DNA of 64,000 nt. Origin: Rhea pennata. Lineage: Eukaryota > Chordata > Aves > Rheiformes > Rheidae. The stretch is from NCBI RefSeq assembly GCF_028389875.1, contig NC_084702.1, positions 56,368,053-56,432,052 of the forward strand, read 5' to 3'. The notes under the pieces were generated by a model. It made no database searches. It was not told the origin of the DNA and saw only the letters and a list, made by a program, of their open reading frames with translations. Shown piece by piece: positions 1 through 12,924 of this stretch. Positions within the stretch are counted from its first letter, which is position 1, and every line of letters starts with the position of its first letter. The translations under genes and the position numbers were made by a program.

Positions 1-3000
1 ATGCATTCATTTTGTCTGAAATACAATGCAACAGTAGAAATCGGTTGCCTGTGCTTTATTATTGTTTATCTGCCTTATAAAACTGTTGTGAGTACAGCGT
101 TTGAATGCATTCTTTCTGCTCATGTTCATAGCGGAGGAACTGATGCAAAGATAAACTGATCTCCCCTCTAGTGTTTATGTGCTCAATATTCCTAACACAG
201 GGGTGTGTTCTGTTTTCCAAATATGCCAGCCAAAAGCAGTATCAAATAAGCAAAGAGAAATGGAAAGATCTGATAGTGAGGGCTCTGAGGTGAGGCTTCT
301 GTTTCTGGTCTGGAGGAGATGCAGCTTTCTACCTCCGTTGTTTCTCCTCTGGCTGTTTGAGTCTGTGTTGTCTTGTCTCTTTTCAGGGAGGATTGAGTTT
401 GGGGCACCAAAGGTTGGGCGCTCATCTTAGTCGTTTTCTGAGGGCATCACTGAAATATAATCAAAAAGTGGGGAGTGATAGCTAAAGGGATGAAGATGGG
501 GGTTTTAGATTGTTTTTTTCCTTTGGGAATCTAATGTTTCAATCCAATATAAGCATCTGATTTCTCCATGATTTCTGAAAATTCTAGGCTCTGTTAGGAA
601 TGTCGTGAAGGTTTACAAAGGGAAAAATACTGTAATACTCTGCTTTTTAGCATATTGTATTTTCCTTCGTCCCTTTGATAATTACATTTCACACACTTGA
701 ACTTTCTCTCTGTAGGCAAAAAATCCCTCCATCACCTCAGACAACTACAGTAGGTAACAACTGGGGATAATTACTGCTTGTTCTGTGAATGCAAATAATA
801 TTTTTTGTTTCCAGTTTTTGACGAAAGTTTTAATTTAGGACTTCTAACAACACGATTCATAGTATGTACGAAAAGACCCCATCTATTCAACTCATCAGCA
901 TTGTTTAATTGACTGACATCAGATTAGGAGATAATTCTTAGAGTGCACATCTATTCAAATTGCTGGATGACCACAAACTGCCCTGTTGAGTCTGTTTGGC
1001 TCTGTTTCTTAATGATAGGATTTTGTTTCTATATATTTTCTGTAAAATAAAGAAAGATAATAAAAGATTAATTAAGTAGAGAAAAAGGAAATGAGACTGA
1101 AATCACAGCACGAAAATGCTCATGAAAAAGAATGATTTTTCTTGCAACAACTTCCAAAACAAATTAAACGTAATAAGATAAGATGTTGAAAGGGCTTCTT
1201 GAATTGATAGATGTTCTATTGTCACCTTGTACCATAATGTGAAAGATAAAACGCACATAACTGTTAAAAAAAGATCCATTCTATCTCCGTATTCTTCTGA
1301 AAATAGTCCAGCATTTCAATGATTGCTTTGTTTGTAAAAATTTGACTAGATAAATAGGCTCAATTTCTTTTCATAAACTGCAGTGTTTTATTATGCCTTG
1401 ACTGATTGTCTTTTTTGATTAATCACATCTCTTTTTGTGTTCACCAAGAGCCTTAGTTCAGATGCCCATAAATCACTGGAAGTCCCAGACCAGGACAGGA
1501 ACACTTACATTTTCAATTAGCTTCCACGTTTAACAGCCACTATTAGTAGTGCCTACAACAACTTGTCATACCAAATATAACTTAGCTTTATGATTGTTTT
1601 CAGCCAAACAATTTCAAGGCTTTAATCACATTTCTCTGTGTGATTGCACATGGAGACCAAGTATGTATTTGAAACCATTGTAGTTTCACCTGCAGATTGT
1701 GAACTCAGCTCCATGGTGGATTGTGGAAGGCACTACACAAAAATATGTAGAGATTATTGTATCTATGCTTGGAATACTCGTAGGGCAAAACTCATTCTAC
1801 AGCAGTTTAGTCAGATTTCGTGGCAGGCAAGTATTTTCTTTCAAGCTTAGTTGATGACTGCTGTGCTAGGCATTTAGAAAATTTTCATTGGCTATTTGTA
1901 AATGTAGATTTTGTCTGTGATTGATGATTTACTTTTATTGTACTCTTTATCACTGTCCAAACCGGTGTTTTGAAATTCATGTGGAAAACCATTTTCAATT
2001 CTTAATGAGGTGTAGTAAAATAAAATAGTGGAATCTGTTAGGCACATGTAGGAGACCAGAGATGGAAATCTTTTAACAAGAAGTCTCAAATGAGGTAATA
2101 CAAGCAAAATTTGGAGACATTTTAATGGCATTTGATTGTGTAGTCTCAAATATTGTACTGGCCACCATATTTTTGAATTCTGACAGCAGCTGCTTTCCAA
2201 ATGCGCTTCCCCTCTCACCTTTTTATTTTAATCTGCTCAGTCTTTGATCTCTGTAAAGTAAGAAATGGCCTTTTCTCCTTAGTTTGATGAGCATGTAAGT
2301 TCTGAGGGCAATTCAATACTGCAGTTGCCATTGCTATTGTCAGAGTTGTGTCTAGCAGATTTTACCTCTTTGTCTGTTTTGCTCCTTGTAAAATGCCTTA
2401 ATTGAGCAAGCAGCTCAGAGCCAGACCCAAGCAAGGACTTTACAGAACTGTGTGAGTCTATAAATCTCTGGGGCCACTGACTCAGTCAGCCATTCAGTCA
2501 GATCAATTATGTGCCACAGTGCTTGTAATGAGATTTTTGATGGTATCGGCTTAACATTAACCCTTGGTGGCCTGTTCTGGCTTTTTTGTATGTCAATAAT
2601 TAGAACATGACCTTTCCAGTTCTTCAGCTTGTCTCCATTCTGCTTTGAACTATAGGGTAAATTTGGTATAAATACTGAAAAAGATCCTGGTTGTATCAGA
2701 AAGCACATTTTATTTTTATGCTCGCCTTTTACTTGTAAACTAAGAAAATACTTAGATCATTCTTTGATTTAGCTTTCTTTCCAGATGCTTTCAGCTGCTG
2801 CCATGGTTTTCAACAGTGAGGAGCTTGTAGGTTACTTCTAGCCTATATGCCTGTAAAAGTAATTAAGACAAAAAAACCTCTCATCTATAGGCCTTAATTA
2901 GCTATGCAGTATCCTGCGCATACAATTTGAAAAATATCTAGTGGCTGTCAGATTCAGGAACACTGGCCTACTGCAATGCAGCATTATTGTTTGTGTTTTT

Positions 3001-6000
3001 CTTACTCCGTAGTATTATCAGGGCATTGAGAGGAGTGCAAATCCTAACAGCTTGTACCCAAGCACTTCTAACAGGCATTAGTTTCCATAGGACTGAGGAA
3101 AGTACCATATGAATTCCAGTATCTCTACTTAAAAGTAGATATAGGTCTGCATCAGATCTTTAACTGAAAGGAGAACATTTTCCTAATCCAATTTAGGTGC
3201 AGAAATCTCACAAAAGCAACTATTTATGTGACAATTAAACATTTGAGCTTTTGTTTACACACTGCAGCTCTTGCTGTGCTTTGCCTCAGAACTGTGGACA
3301 AAATTTGACCTGTGTCTATCTACAGTAATTTCTAGTAGCCTAGGACAGTTGTTTCAGAAAAAGGGGCACAAGTGCACGTGAGGAAGGTGCACATATTTTC
3401 CAGCATGGAAAATGCATATTTGCTAACTTAACAATTTCAAGAGTGATCATTTTAAACTTCATAAATCTGCAAATAACTTAAGTTTTAGAAGAATTTGTTC
3501 TAATTTATACGTTGTGTAAATATGGATGAGAGAGGAAGGAAGCTATTTTGAGGAAGTGCAAGTAGAAGGTTATAGAAACACTGATTTACGATCTAAGCAG
3601 AAAATGACAGAACATTCTTTTTCAGTCTGTCTGAAATCTGCATCATTTCTGCTGAAAACAGAGTAAAATCCATGCTGTCTGGTGTATAACACTTACCTCA
3701 TTTTCCAAGGACTGTACTGAGTGAGTATGTGCTCTCTTTCCAGGCAGTATAATGATACTTGCATTCAGAATGAAGCCATGAAGAAGTTATTCAGGCTTGA
3801 CTCTTGGTAACAAGTGTCTGAGATCTGGCAGAATGATTCAGGACAGAGCTGGAACTCCTTAGGAATGTCCTAAGCCAAAGCATTTCATTTCTGCATTGAA
3901 GTGCTTTGCTAGATTTCCAGCTCTACAAGATAGTTGCACTGGGGTTGTGTTCAGCACAGAATTGCTAAGGTAACTCACAGTTAAATGTGAAATTGGATCC
4001 TGCATGGTGATGGCCAAGTGGAGACATTTGCATCAGCATGATGTCTGAATAAAGCGTGTTTCTATTGTTTCTCCCTGTTTTGAGAACGGAAAATGCTAAG
4101 CGGCCAAAGTTAAGCAAACAGAAGTAGAGGACTACAAGGTTGTCTCTACTCCATACTCATGGTATCCTCGGTATCACCTGTGGGTGAAATGCTTTGCTCT
4201 TCGCCCTTACATTCATTTAGTATCATATTGGTGGGAGCAGTGAATGGTTTCAGAAAATATCTCTGTCCAGGAGAGGCTCACAAAGCTCTGTATGATCCCA
4301 TGTCAGCTGAGCACCTTTCCAGGGCCAACCAGATTTTGGAGAACAGTCCTAATCCTCTTATGAATGAGGTATGCAGCTATGTCAAGAAACTATGTAGAGG
4401 GTTTTACACTAGTTTTATATACTATTTTGATATACTTTCCCTCTCTCCATGTGGGGTAATGGCTCTATATCTCATATAAATGTCTTTCCTTATCAATTCA
4501 GATAGTCCACTCCCAAACTCAACACATTTTGGCTCTGATTTTTTTATTTTGGTGCCTCCTGAGAGCTTTAAGCACTGAGTTAGGACTTAGCTGATGTAAG
4601 TACTACTGTTCTTGTTTTATATAGATGGATGCAGCATAAAAGGCCCAATCAAACTCTGCAAAATACCAATGATTTGCCTTGTAATTACTTTAATGATGTT
4701 ATGGAGAATGGTGGCTTGAAGATTAACTAAGATGAATAAGCAAACAAGTATACTTCTATATAAAACAAATAAGTTAGCGTGGAGAAGAATCTTCATTTCC
4801 TCTCAGCCTCTTTGCTGTCAATTGACTCTTATAGCTCCCAGTTCAAACCAGAATGTTCCCTGAAAAGTCCAGTTGCCTTTTATATTCTGCGTATTCCAGT
4901 TGCTGTAGGTGGAACTCAGAAGCTTTGGAGTATTGGTGTCACTCCCTTCTTAAAGGTCTAAGTTGTAATGTATCTTATCAAAACAGTGTGTCTCAATCTT
5001 TGTTCCCTGGATTGGAATTTTTCCTCATGTAAAGCTTTCATTTGATTGTGCTGGGCCAAATGGACCTAGGCTCAATGCAGTTCTTTGACTCCCCTTTGGT
5101 ACCCTTTTGCCTTTTCATTTTGAGCCCTTTAAATATCTCTTGTTCTCTTCCCAAATTAAGTTTATAATAGATAGAACAACCATTGTTCTTTGTAATTTTG
5201 AAATAGTCACTCTATCTCATTTTCACAGTTGATACACTTTTATTATAAGCCTTTGAGGACACAGTGTAGTTATGAGTAGTTACGGGTGTTAATGGCAGAT
5301 GGTGGTGGTGGTGTGTCTTAGTCTCATGTTTGGGTGTTTTAATAAGAGGAGTGAAACTGGGTGCTGAAAAGCCCTGCAAACTGGTCTTATGGGAATAATC
5401 CTATGTTCCTGCCAAGTGTCTGCCAAGATCTTCCTTTCTTCTCCTTAATGTGCTTTCTGATTGTACAGATAATCATTAAAATGTATTAATTTCAGCATTA
5501 CGTGAGCAAAAAGATAATTTGTCTATCTCTGTAAAGTGTACAGGAATCCTCTTGTTGTGATGCCTTTTTTAGTTATATAAAGTTGTATATTAATTTGACT
5601 TGTGAACACTAGCTCTGTTGCTGCTTATTCTACCAAATTTAGCATTTAACACAAGACGTTTCCACTGTTGGGGACGGAAAGACCCAGGCCACCACACGGA
5701 AGTTTTGAGGAGTCAAATTTACTTTACGTATTGTCTTGCTTTTCTATGTTCACATAGTAAGTGCTGAAGAGACAGAATTAATTCTGAAAGTGCCGTAAGC
5801 TGCCTCTTGTCAAAGCTCCTTACTCTTAGGCCTCTGTTTGTTATAACTATTGAGTCATCGGAATAGTCCGCAGAAGCAGAGAATATAGGAGGAATAGGAA
5901 ATACATTTATCACTGGTCAGTTCAGTTTGAAAGTCCTTTCTTTCTGGTTCTGTATATCCTCCCTTCTGTCCTATGAGACTCCATAAAAATGAAGTCTTGA

Positions 6001-6369
6001 AAACTTAAGGGCAGGAATGCATTGAGTTTGCCTTTGTAATCGCCGTCGGTCTCTCTCAATACTTCTTAGGTAAAAGCAAAAGCTACCTGGGCTTTCGCAC
6101 AGATAGAGAGAGTAGGGGAAGCTCTGTAAATTGCTGATGAGTGATTTTCCCTTAATCGTATTTCTGTTTTGTTTAGTCAGTCCAGTATCCTTTCCAGTGA
6201 AGAAAAATGAGGTACAGGAATAACTTCCTTTGCTGAATTCAAGATAGAGATAGCCATGCCCATGAGGCTCAGCACTGACAACCACCTACTTCAAATCTCT
6301 ACATGCATTCCTTTTTCTCTAGCTAGAAAGGCAAGTAAGATCCTGTGTATTATAGTCATAAATAGACCA

Positions 6370-6565
6370 CTAATTAAACATCCTTTGCCACCTTTAGCAT
6401 CTGCCAGGATTAGACAGATGGCATGACCAGCAGCTGTAGCTGCATTTCACCTATTGGTTGCTGTTGCTTTAATTCTCTATCATGATTACATCCATCCATC
6501 GCCTGTGCCATTTTGGAGATGAATTTCTCGCCTCTGTTTACATCTTGTGAGTCACAGCATCTTGA
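6370..6565. other. Possible conserved non-coding element (intronic)
   Basis: This stretch has balanced composition, no simple repeat and no open frame. It is rich in homeodomain- and bHLH-like cores (TAATTAAA, CAGCTG, CATTTCACC, CTTTAAT) and looks like vertebrate conserved non-coding DNA. This is only an impression from composition; no alignment could be made. Confidence 0.2.
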
Positions 6566-8890
6566 TCAGAACCAAAAGAAAAACAGGTTTAAGATAGATC
6601 ATTGCAATCCACACACAGAATGACTTTAAAGCTTCCCTCTTCCCCCCCCGCCCCCCAGCATTGTTACATATTCTGACATAAAACTAATTTTTATAGGTTT
6701 TGTATGAAGCCTGCCATAGATTTATATTAGCATTCCTATTGCAAGGAAACAGAAACCTAATCTATCTATAGCTCTACATGCTGCATAGAGTATACATATA
6801 CTCAAAAGAAAGGTTGACTTCATATCATCACCAAACCTGAATGAACCTTGGGCCCTATGAAGTATGCATATCCACAAACCTCCTTTTCAGCTGGCAGGAA
6901 GTAACAGAGCACATACTCTGGGCTGCACTACAGCAAGTATTAGAAACATTTAAAAAAACAGTATTGATGTCACTGTCCAGAGGTTGTACCACTGGAGGCC
7001 TCGCCTGTTCTGCAGTGCAGGGCACTGGTTAGAGGATTTATGTCTGATATTATTAGAGAGCAAATCATTTTCTGTGCAAGGTCAGCCTGCCTTGAAACTG
7101 AGCTGGTGTATGTCTAAGTAGCAGATAATGTCATAAGGGAAAGATGTGTAGCCTGATGATCTGGACTGCAGATCAGGACCAGTGGCATGAAAAGAAAGTG
7201 GTGGGTGTCAGTGATTGGCAACTCCCACCTGTGTGGGAGGGGAAATGTATCTTCAGAAAATGTTCTGTTACTTTTAATCAAAGTTTTAAGTGTCATCAAA
7301 CCAAGTCTGCACTAGGTATTTAATATATTTATAAAATATATCTGTTTAACACTTACTTTCTTCTTTTATTGAACTGCTAATCTTTATGACTCTCAGGGAC
7401 TTGTTGACTAGAGAGGCAGACTAGTGTTACTAGGAATTAGACAGTCTTCTACATGCACCTTTGGTAAGGTGCCTCCATCGTGGTCTGCTACACTTCAACT
7501 CTTCTCTTTTGTTGCCAGATTCTCTTCTGCAAAAATTATCAGCAGCTGACCTGCTGAACCAGTGGGCCTATAGCATATCTGCCTAGCTATACAGGCTAAA
7601 AATACCACTGCCTTGCATGGGTGATATTAGTAATCTAATCATATAAAAGACAGGAGTTCTACTTTGTGCTGCTGCAATTTCACATTAATACACCTACGTA
7701 ATAATTCTGAAGACGTAGCCGCACTTCTTAGAAAGGATGTATTTCACTCAGTCTTATAAAAATACCTAACAGAGATTCCTCACCAATATAACTTGGCTGA
7801 ATTCATTGTTTCAGTTTGAGGGATGCTTTAGCATTACTCCAAAGAGTACCACTAAAAGGTCTGCGCTAAGTCATAGATGTTGCTCACGGTTAAACCTGGG
7901 AATGCCAGGACAGACTAAATACAAATGCAATAATGTGTATTTCCGTGCTGTCAGGTGTAAAATATTTCCCCTTTTCTTTATAATTCTGATTTAGCTCCAG
8001 AATTCAGAAATTCATCTTTAGATTTCAGAACTACTAAGAAGAAAAACTACATTTAATAGTAGAACTCTTTACTGATTTTTTTTTACTGATTATTTTTCTT
8101 AAGTACAGTAACACTGCCATCACGTGGCAATGTGGAGCAATCATACATTTTATTTACTGGAAATTTCCCCAAATTAAAAAAGATAAACTAAGGCTAGATT
8201 CTGACCAAAATGTATACGATAAAATGGATGTAAGCAACATTATAAAATCACAGAAAGGACTCTGCAGAAGAATCTATAGCATCTATGAATTCCTTTAAGT
8301 TACTTGACTACGCTGCCCCCTAATTTAGTGCTGTTCTTGCCGCTACTCCCTCCCTCAATCTATCAAGAGTTTTATGGGGTTTTTTTATGATGGTGCAGAC
8401 TTGCTTTTGACAGTTTCTGACACCGTCATGAATCTTGTGCCTCCAATTCCTATTTACCTGATGAATAAAAAAAAAAAAATACCGAGACTAGACAGTCTTT
8501 AGATAACCATGCCATAAAATCATTTTTGTAGGCTGCATCTTAAATTCAGTTAGGCTTTCTTTACCCACATAACTATCTTTAAAAGGTAGTCCAGAACTTT
8601 ATTCCTCTTGTCGTCAGAAACCATCCCTTTGCCAGCTTGTATCTATTTGCAGTCAATATGCACCTGTATTTTCATTACTCACTTTGCACTTCAGTGTAAC
8701 CCATGTGAATGTGTAGGGAGTAATTATGTTCCCCTTTAGCCTTCATTTTCAAAAGTTAAGCAAGCCGTGCTCTTTAGTCTCCTGTCATTAGGTAGACTCT
8801 CTGGTCACCTAATCACTGTGAAAGATGATACTCGTCCCTGAAGAAACCTGCTGTTTCTCAATTAATATCTATTTATAAAATTCAGGATTT

Positions 8891-8924
8891 AAAATAAATA
8901 AATAAATAAAATAAAATAAAATAA
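8891..8924. repeat. AAAT/AAAAT simple repeat
   Basis: Short tandem A3-4T units in the SV2C intron. No function is suggested. Confidence 0.9.
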
Positions 8925-10189
8925 GGATAGGTATACACCTCTCTTAATCCAAGATGTCTATGACAGAAATGTTCTTCTTCGTTTGGAGCAAGAACTTTAA
9001 AATATTCTTTCAGTTTATTAATATTCTGCAGTAGATCGAATGTAGTGTTAGGGGAAAAAAGTTTTCGTTGACATTGAATTCAACATTGGTGATTATATAT
9101 AGATTAGCATGTCGGTACATTTTGCTGTTGCTCTGCCACATGCCGCTATGGTTCTGTCATCAGTGATTGCGGTGCCTGTGACTCGCTTGGTCTCTCCTAG
9201 TAATCAGTAAAGCGAGGAGGTGATACTCTGATACTCAGCAAGGTGGCTGCTGCAGTGACTTCAGACCGAGGCACTGCGGATTTGCTGTTGCTCTACAGCA
9301 AATTGCTCCCAGGATGCGTTTGGGCCAAGAGTTTTAACAATTCATAAAGCGTCGGAACCTGCCACCGATTTCAAGATTAATGACAGTGGAGCACGGCGTA
9401 GCCAAGAGCAGGGGTGAAGTCTGGCACTTGTGCGGTGCTCTGAACGCAACCAAAGGGAGCTCCTGTCTCTTTGCTGTTGTATCATAAATCAAGGAGAGGA
9501 GAAGGGAATTGAGTTACGGCCAAGAGCACACTTCCATGTGGTTTCAAGATGTACAGACAGTGGGCCTGAAAGCTAATTTTAAATTTGAGAGCTAAAATCA
9601 GAACTAGTCTAATGGCTCCATTTTCCAGATTAGCTCATGACCTAGGAAAGTGTGATGTGTTAAATGTAAGAATAAATCTCAACTTGCTCTGCATTCAAAA
9701 AATGTTTGTTTTGCTCGCTGTGGAATAGATAGAAGAGCAGGCTCAAGAGAGCTGTGTGGCAACAATTCCTTTGCTTTTTCCCTACTGATTTCTTCTTATG
9801 ATTCTGGTATTAACTATTATCATTAGTTCAGCAGATATATTAAATCATGAGATAAATTGCAACAGCTAATACAATACAAAGAGAAAAAAAAGCATAATAC
9901 AAGCAATACAAACCATAATGAAGCTTTTATTATACAATCCATTGGGTATTTTGAGGAGAGATGTGTAAAAAAGATAACTTGCGGGTTGTCTGGATGACAG
10001 CAGGATGAACGGTCATTGCTTTTAATTAAATATAGTGCGGTTCACTTAACCTTAGAAGTAAGTTATTACCGGGATTTTCTAGGACTGGCTCTAGAGCACA
10101 AGATTTTGTCTTAGTTTTGTAACAGGGATGAAGCCCGGGTGATTTCATTTTGCAGCAGAAGTACTGTTTGCGGAGTTAGAGCTTCCAAA

Positions 10190-10335
10190 ACGTGAACCGG
10201 CGTGTAAATGTGCTGCTGGCCGCGGGTGCTGCAGGGCCGGTTCCGAACGGCGTCGCCCGGGAGCTCGGCCGGGCTGGGGTGGAGGGTGCAGCCCGCCCTC
10301 GCAAGCTGCTGGCTGACGGCAGACGGACGCGACCA
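10190..10335. other. CpG-dense patch inside SV2C intron
   Basis: About 150 bases with around 20 CpG dinucleotides and high GC sit inside otherwise AT-rich intron. Overlapping short frames occur on both strands because stop codons are rare in such sequence. It could be an orphan CpG island (alternative promoter or enhancer) or a fragment of a GC-rich repeat. No start-site motif or splice donor was recognised. Confidence 0.6.
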
Positions 10336-11638
10336 AAACGAAATCGTTTTGTGAGTCCCCTATTAGGTGATTTTGCACTGTAGTTTAACATATATAATGA
10401 AGAGGAAGAATGATTATGATAAAATATATACACAATGTCCAAAGCACAAATATGTTCTCTAATTGCTTTATTAACTCACCTTAAACCTTTCCTCCCTTAC
10501 TTCCTTCCCTTCCCAAATTATCTTTAAATTCCAAAATACACTATTTAACAGATGAACTATCTAATAGCCTGTTCGGTGCCATGTGGTGTCAGTTGTTTAC
10601 TGACATCCAGACAGATTAAATTTCACACGTCTTCTGTCTAGAAAAATCAGTTATCAGAGAAAGAGCTCAGATGAATCTGGCATCAGCTCTTTCATTAGTC
10701 GGTATCTCATTTTCTTCCTGTAGCTGTTTCTATATTTATTGTTATTTTTAGATTCTACTCTTATTTTAATAACTTTTGCTTCAAAATTTTACTTTAAAGA
10801 TTTTGCTATATTGAAGCCAGACTCATGGACTGGGTAATTATTCAAATCACATTTTTCTCTTTCGTAAGAGAAATTCTTAGGTTTTTAAAAATCCTGTCGT
10901 TGCTGTAGTCCAGTCAGAATATTCCACTCAATCAGATATTTTATTAAAAAGCTGAACCAGTAGCCCTGCAGTTTCACATACAAGTTTTCCCATATTTCCT
11001 TTTGCTTTCTTCTCAATCTGTCTTTAAAATGGATTCTACTTCTTGTTATTAGTCAGCACTCAGAGATATTTCAAAGTCAGTTTTTCAAAGAAGATTTTTT
11101 TTCTGTTCTTTTTTTGTAATCTCTTTATATCATCTCTCCCTACTTCAGGGTTAAGGTTGCCAAATTCAGATGGAAGCCTAAATACTAGGGGGATTTGTAC
11201 ATCCAGTTACAGGGGTTTTTTTTTCAGTTTGCTTTTCACAGATTTTAGGGTGTTGTATAGTGCTCTGAAACAAGATGGAAACAGAAGCTAGGCCCTGTGA
11301 ATGCTTTATTTATTACGTTTTGTTAAATTCTGAGAGTCTCTTATTTCATTAAGATTGTTGAAATTAACTCTTTGTCAAAAAAGTTAATAATAGTTATTAT
11401 AATAATTAGAGCACAGTTGGAAACCTTAAAATTCCAGTTATCATCCTCTGTAATCTTATGTATACATAATTATTATTCCTAGGTTATTCAATAATATAAA
11501 AAAAAAACCACAGCGAACATCGCAATGAAAACTACTCTCAAAATTCCAAAGTACTAATCATCAATATCTGAAAGAACCATTGGCCTTAATGATACCTACT
11601 TGTAGTGGAGTGGAAGTACTTTTTCAGAAAGACCTTGA

Positions 11639-11668
11639 CCCCCCCCCCAAAAAAAAAAAAAAAAAAAA
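11639..11668. repeat. C10-A20 homopolymer pair
   Basis: Ten C followed directly by twenty A. The A run could be the tail of an old retroposed sequence, but no recognisable body lies upstream. Confidence 0.85.
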
Positions 11669-12543
11669 CTTAAAAGTAAATTAACTCAAATGTGAATGGT
11701 ATCCTAGTACTTTAATGTCAAATTATAAGGTTCCTGCTTATTTAAAGATGATCGAAGAACATTGAGTTTTTAATGAATAATTTACTCTGGTTTTAGTGTT
11801 TCTGTTTCTAGAAGTCTGAAAGCACGTTACTGTAGACCTCAATTGTATTTTGTACAAATGCTTTTCTCACATTTTTACTTTTTCTTCCTTTCTTGTTTAT
11901 TGCTAGCAATTTGCTGTAAGAATCAGTACCTAATATTCATCAGTACTTTAAACAGCTTCTGATTAAGAGGAAGACTTGGAGATGCCAGTTAGACTTTGAT
12001 TTTGTCAGTGTTTATTGGTGAAAAATAATATAGTTTGATGGAATTGTTTTTTGAAAAAAGCTCTTCCTTTAATAGTACCCAAGCTCTGTCAGATGCAGCA
12101 TTCCTGGAGGACACAAAATTCCGTAAAATGTGTTGTGTGAGTGTAGGTTTTTAGTTTAATTCTCCCTTCTTCCAATATTCATACAAAGCTATTGCTTTTT
12201 TTATGTACAAAATCTTAGGTATGAGGATTGCAATGGTGTCCCTGTTTGGCTCATGTAACTACCTTCGTACAGGTTTGCCAAGTGACTTGAAAGACACTCC
12301 TTAATCTAAGTTTAAGGAAGTCTCCCATCTTGTCTTATCTGAACATTTTCCAACATGACTAGTTATATACAAGAGTTTAAAATTCATAATCTAGGAATAT
12401 TTGTGGAATCTTTGATATTTGTGGGAATAGAACAGATGAACCGAGTTCCAGATACAGACTTGTTTCCCATTTTGAAGAAGCTGCAGACTCCAAAATACAA
12501 TAATCCTTATTTCTCTACGTTTTATGCATTTCTTCTTTCACAG

Positions 12544-12677
12544 GCTGGAGTTTCAGCATGGGCTCTGCCTATCAGTTCCACAGCTGGCGAGTGTTTGTGA
12601 TCGTCTGTGCACTGCCCTGTGTCTCTTCCGTGGTAGCCCTCACCTTCATGCCAGAAAGTCCTCGGTTCTTGCTGGAG
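12544..12677 (+). CDS. SV2C: SV2C coding exon: TM6 segment
   Basis: The acceptor is a pyrimidine-rich tract ending TTTCACAG; the donor is GAG|GTATAA. The exon begins with the last two bases of a glycine codon and gives 44 further residues starting WSFSMGSAYQFHSWRVF. The hydrophobic run VFVIVCALPCVSSVVAL is TM6. The following FMPESPRFLLE is the P-E-S-P-R motif that major-facilitator sugar-transporter relatives carry at the start of the central cytoplasmic loop. The exon starts in phase 1/2 and ends at a codon boundary. This is the first SV2C exon in the window. Confidence 0.97.
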
Positions 12678-12834
12678 GTATAACTTTCAAAATCATTTTT
12701 AGATTCCAATCAAACTTACTTCTATGTTTAACTCATAATATAATTATAACAAGCATTAAGATTGTTCAGTGACTATAGCAGATATCTTAATCCGAATATA
12801 TATGTATTTTTAAATGGTTTGATCAAACACTTAG
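12678..12834 (+). other. SV2C: SV2C intron (157 bp)
   Basis: The shortest intron of the gene here: donor GTATAA, acceptor AAACACTTAG. Nothing else is visible in it. Confidence 0.95.
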
Positions 12835-12924
12835 GTTGGAAAACATGATGAAGCCTGGATGATCCTCAAGCAAATTCATGACACAAACATGCGTGCTCGT
12901 GGACAGCCTGAAAAAGTTTTCACA
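12835..12924 (+). CDS. SV2C: SV2C coding exon: start of central cytoplasmic loop
   Basis: Thirty codons exactly, with both ends at codon boundaries. It reads VGKHDEAWMILKQIHDTNMR and continues to EKVFT. The donor is the strong GTGAGT. This is the hydrophilic cytosolic loop between TM6 and TM7. It resembles the helical loop of sugar-porter relatives, where the G-K-x-x-E-A-x-x-x-L pattern is common. It differs from the human residue I recall at one visible site (Q for L in MILKQIHD). Confidence 0.97.

Larger units (their letters stand above)
1..12543 (+). other. SV2C: SV2C intron, 3' part (upstream intron, open at left edge)
   Basis: No exon of SV2C or any other recognised gene was found in these 12.5 kb. 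The missing preceding SV2C exon (end of TM5, expected to finish in a single G before the GGC glycine codon) is not visible here, so this intron extends leftwards out of the window. The sequence is AT-rich, unique-looking intronic DNA. It has small simple repeats (AAAT units at 8,891-8,924; a C10A20 run at 11,639-11,668) and a CpG-dense patch at about 10,190-10,335. Short open frames such as 4,159-4,479 match nothing I know. Confidence 0.85.

Noticed and set aside
4159..4479. 106-codon frame as a missing SV2C exon
   Set aside because: No similarity to the SV2C N-terminal half, no fitting acceptor/donor pair and the wrong phase for the next exon.
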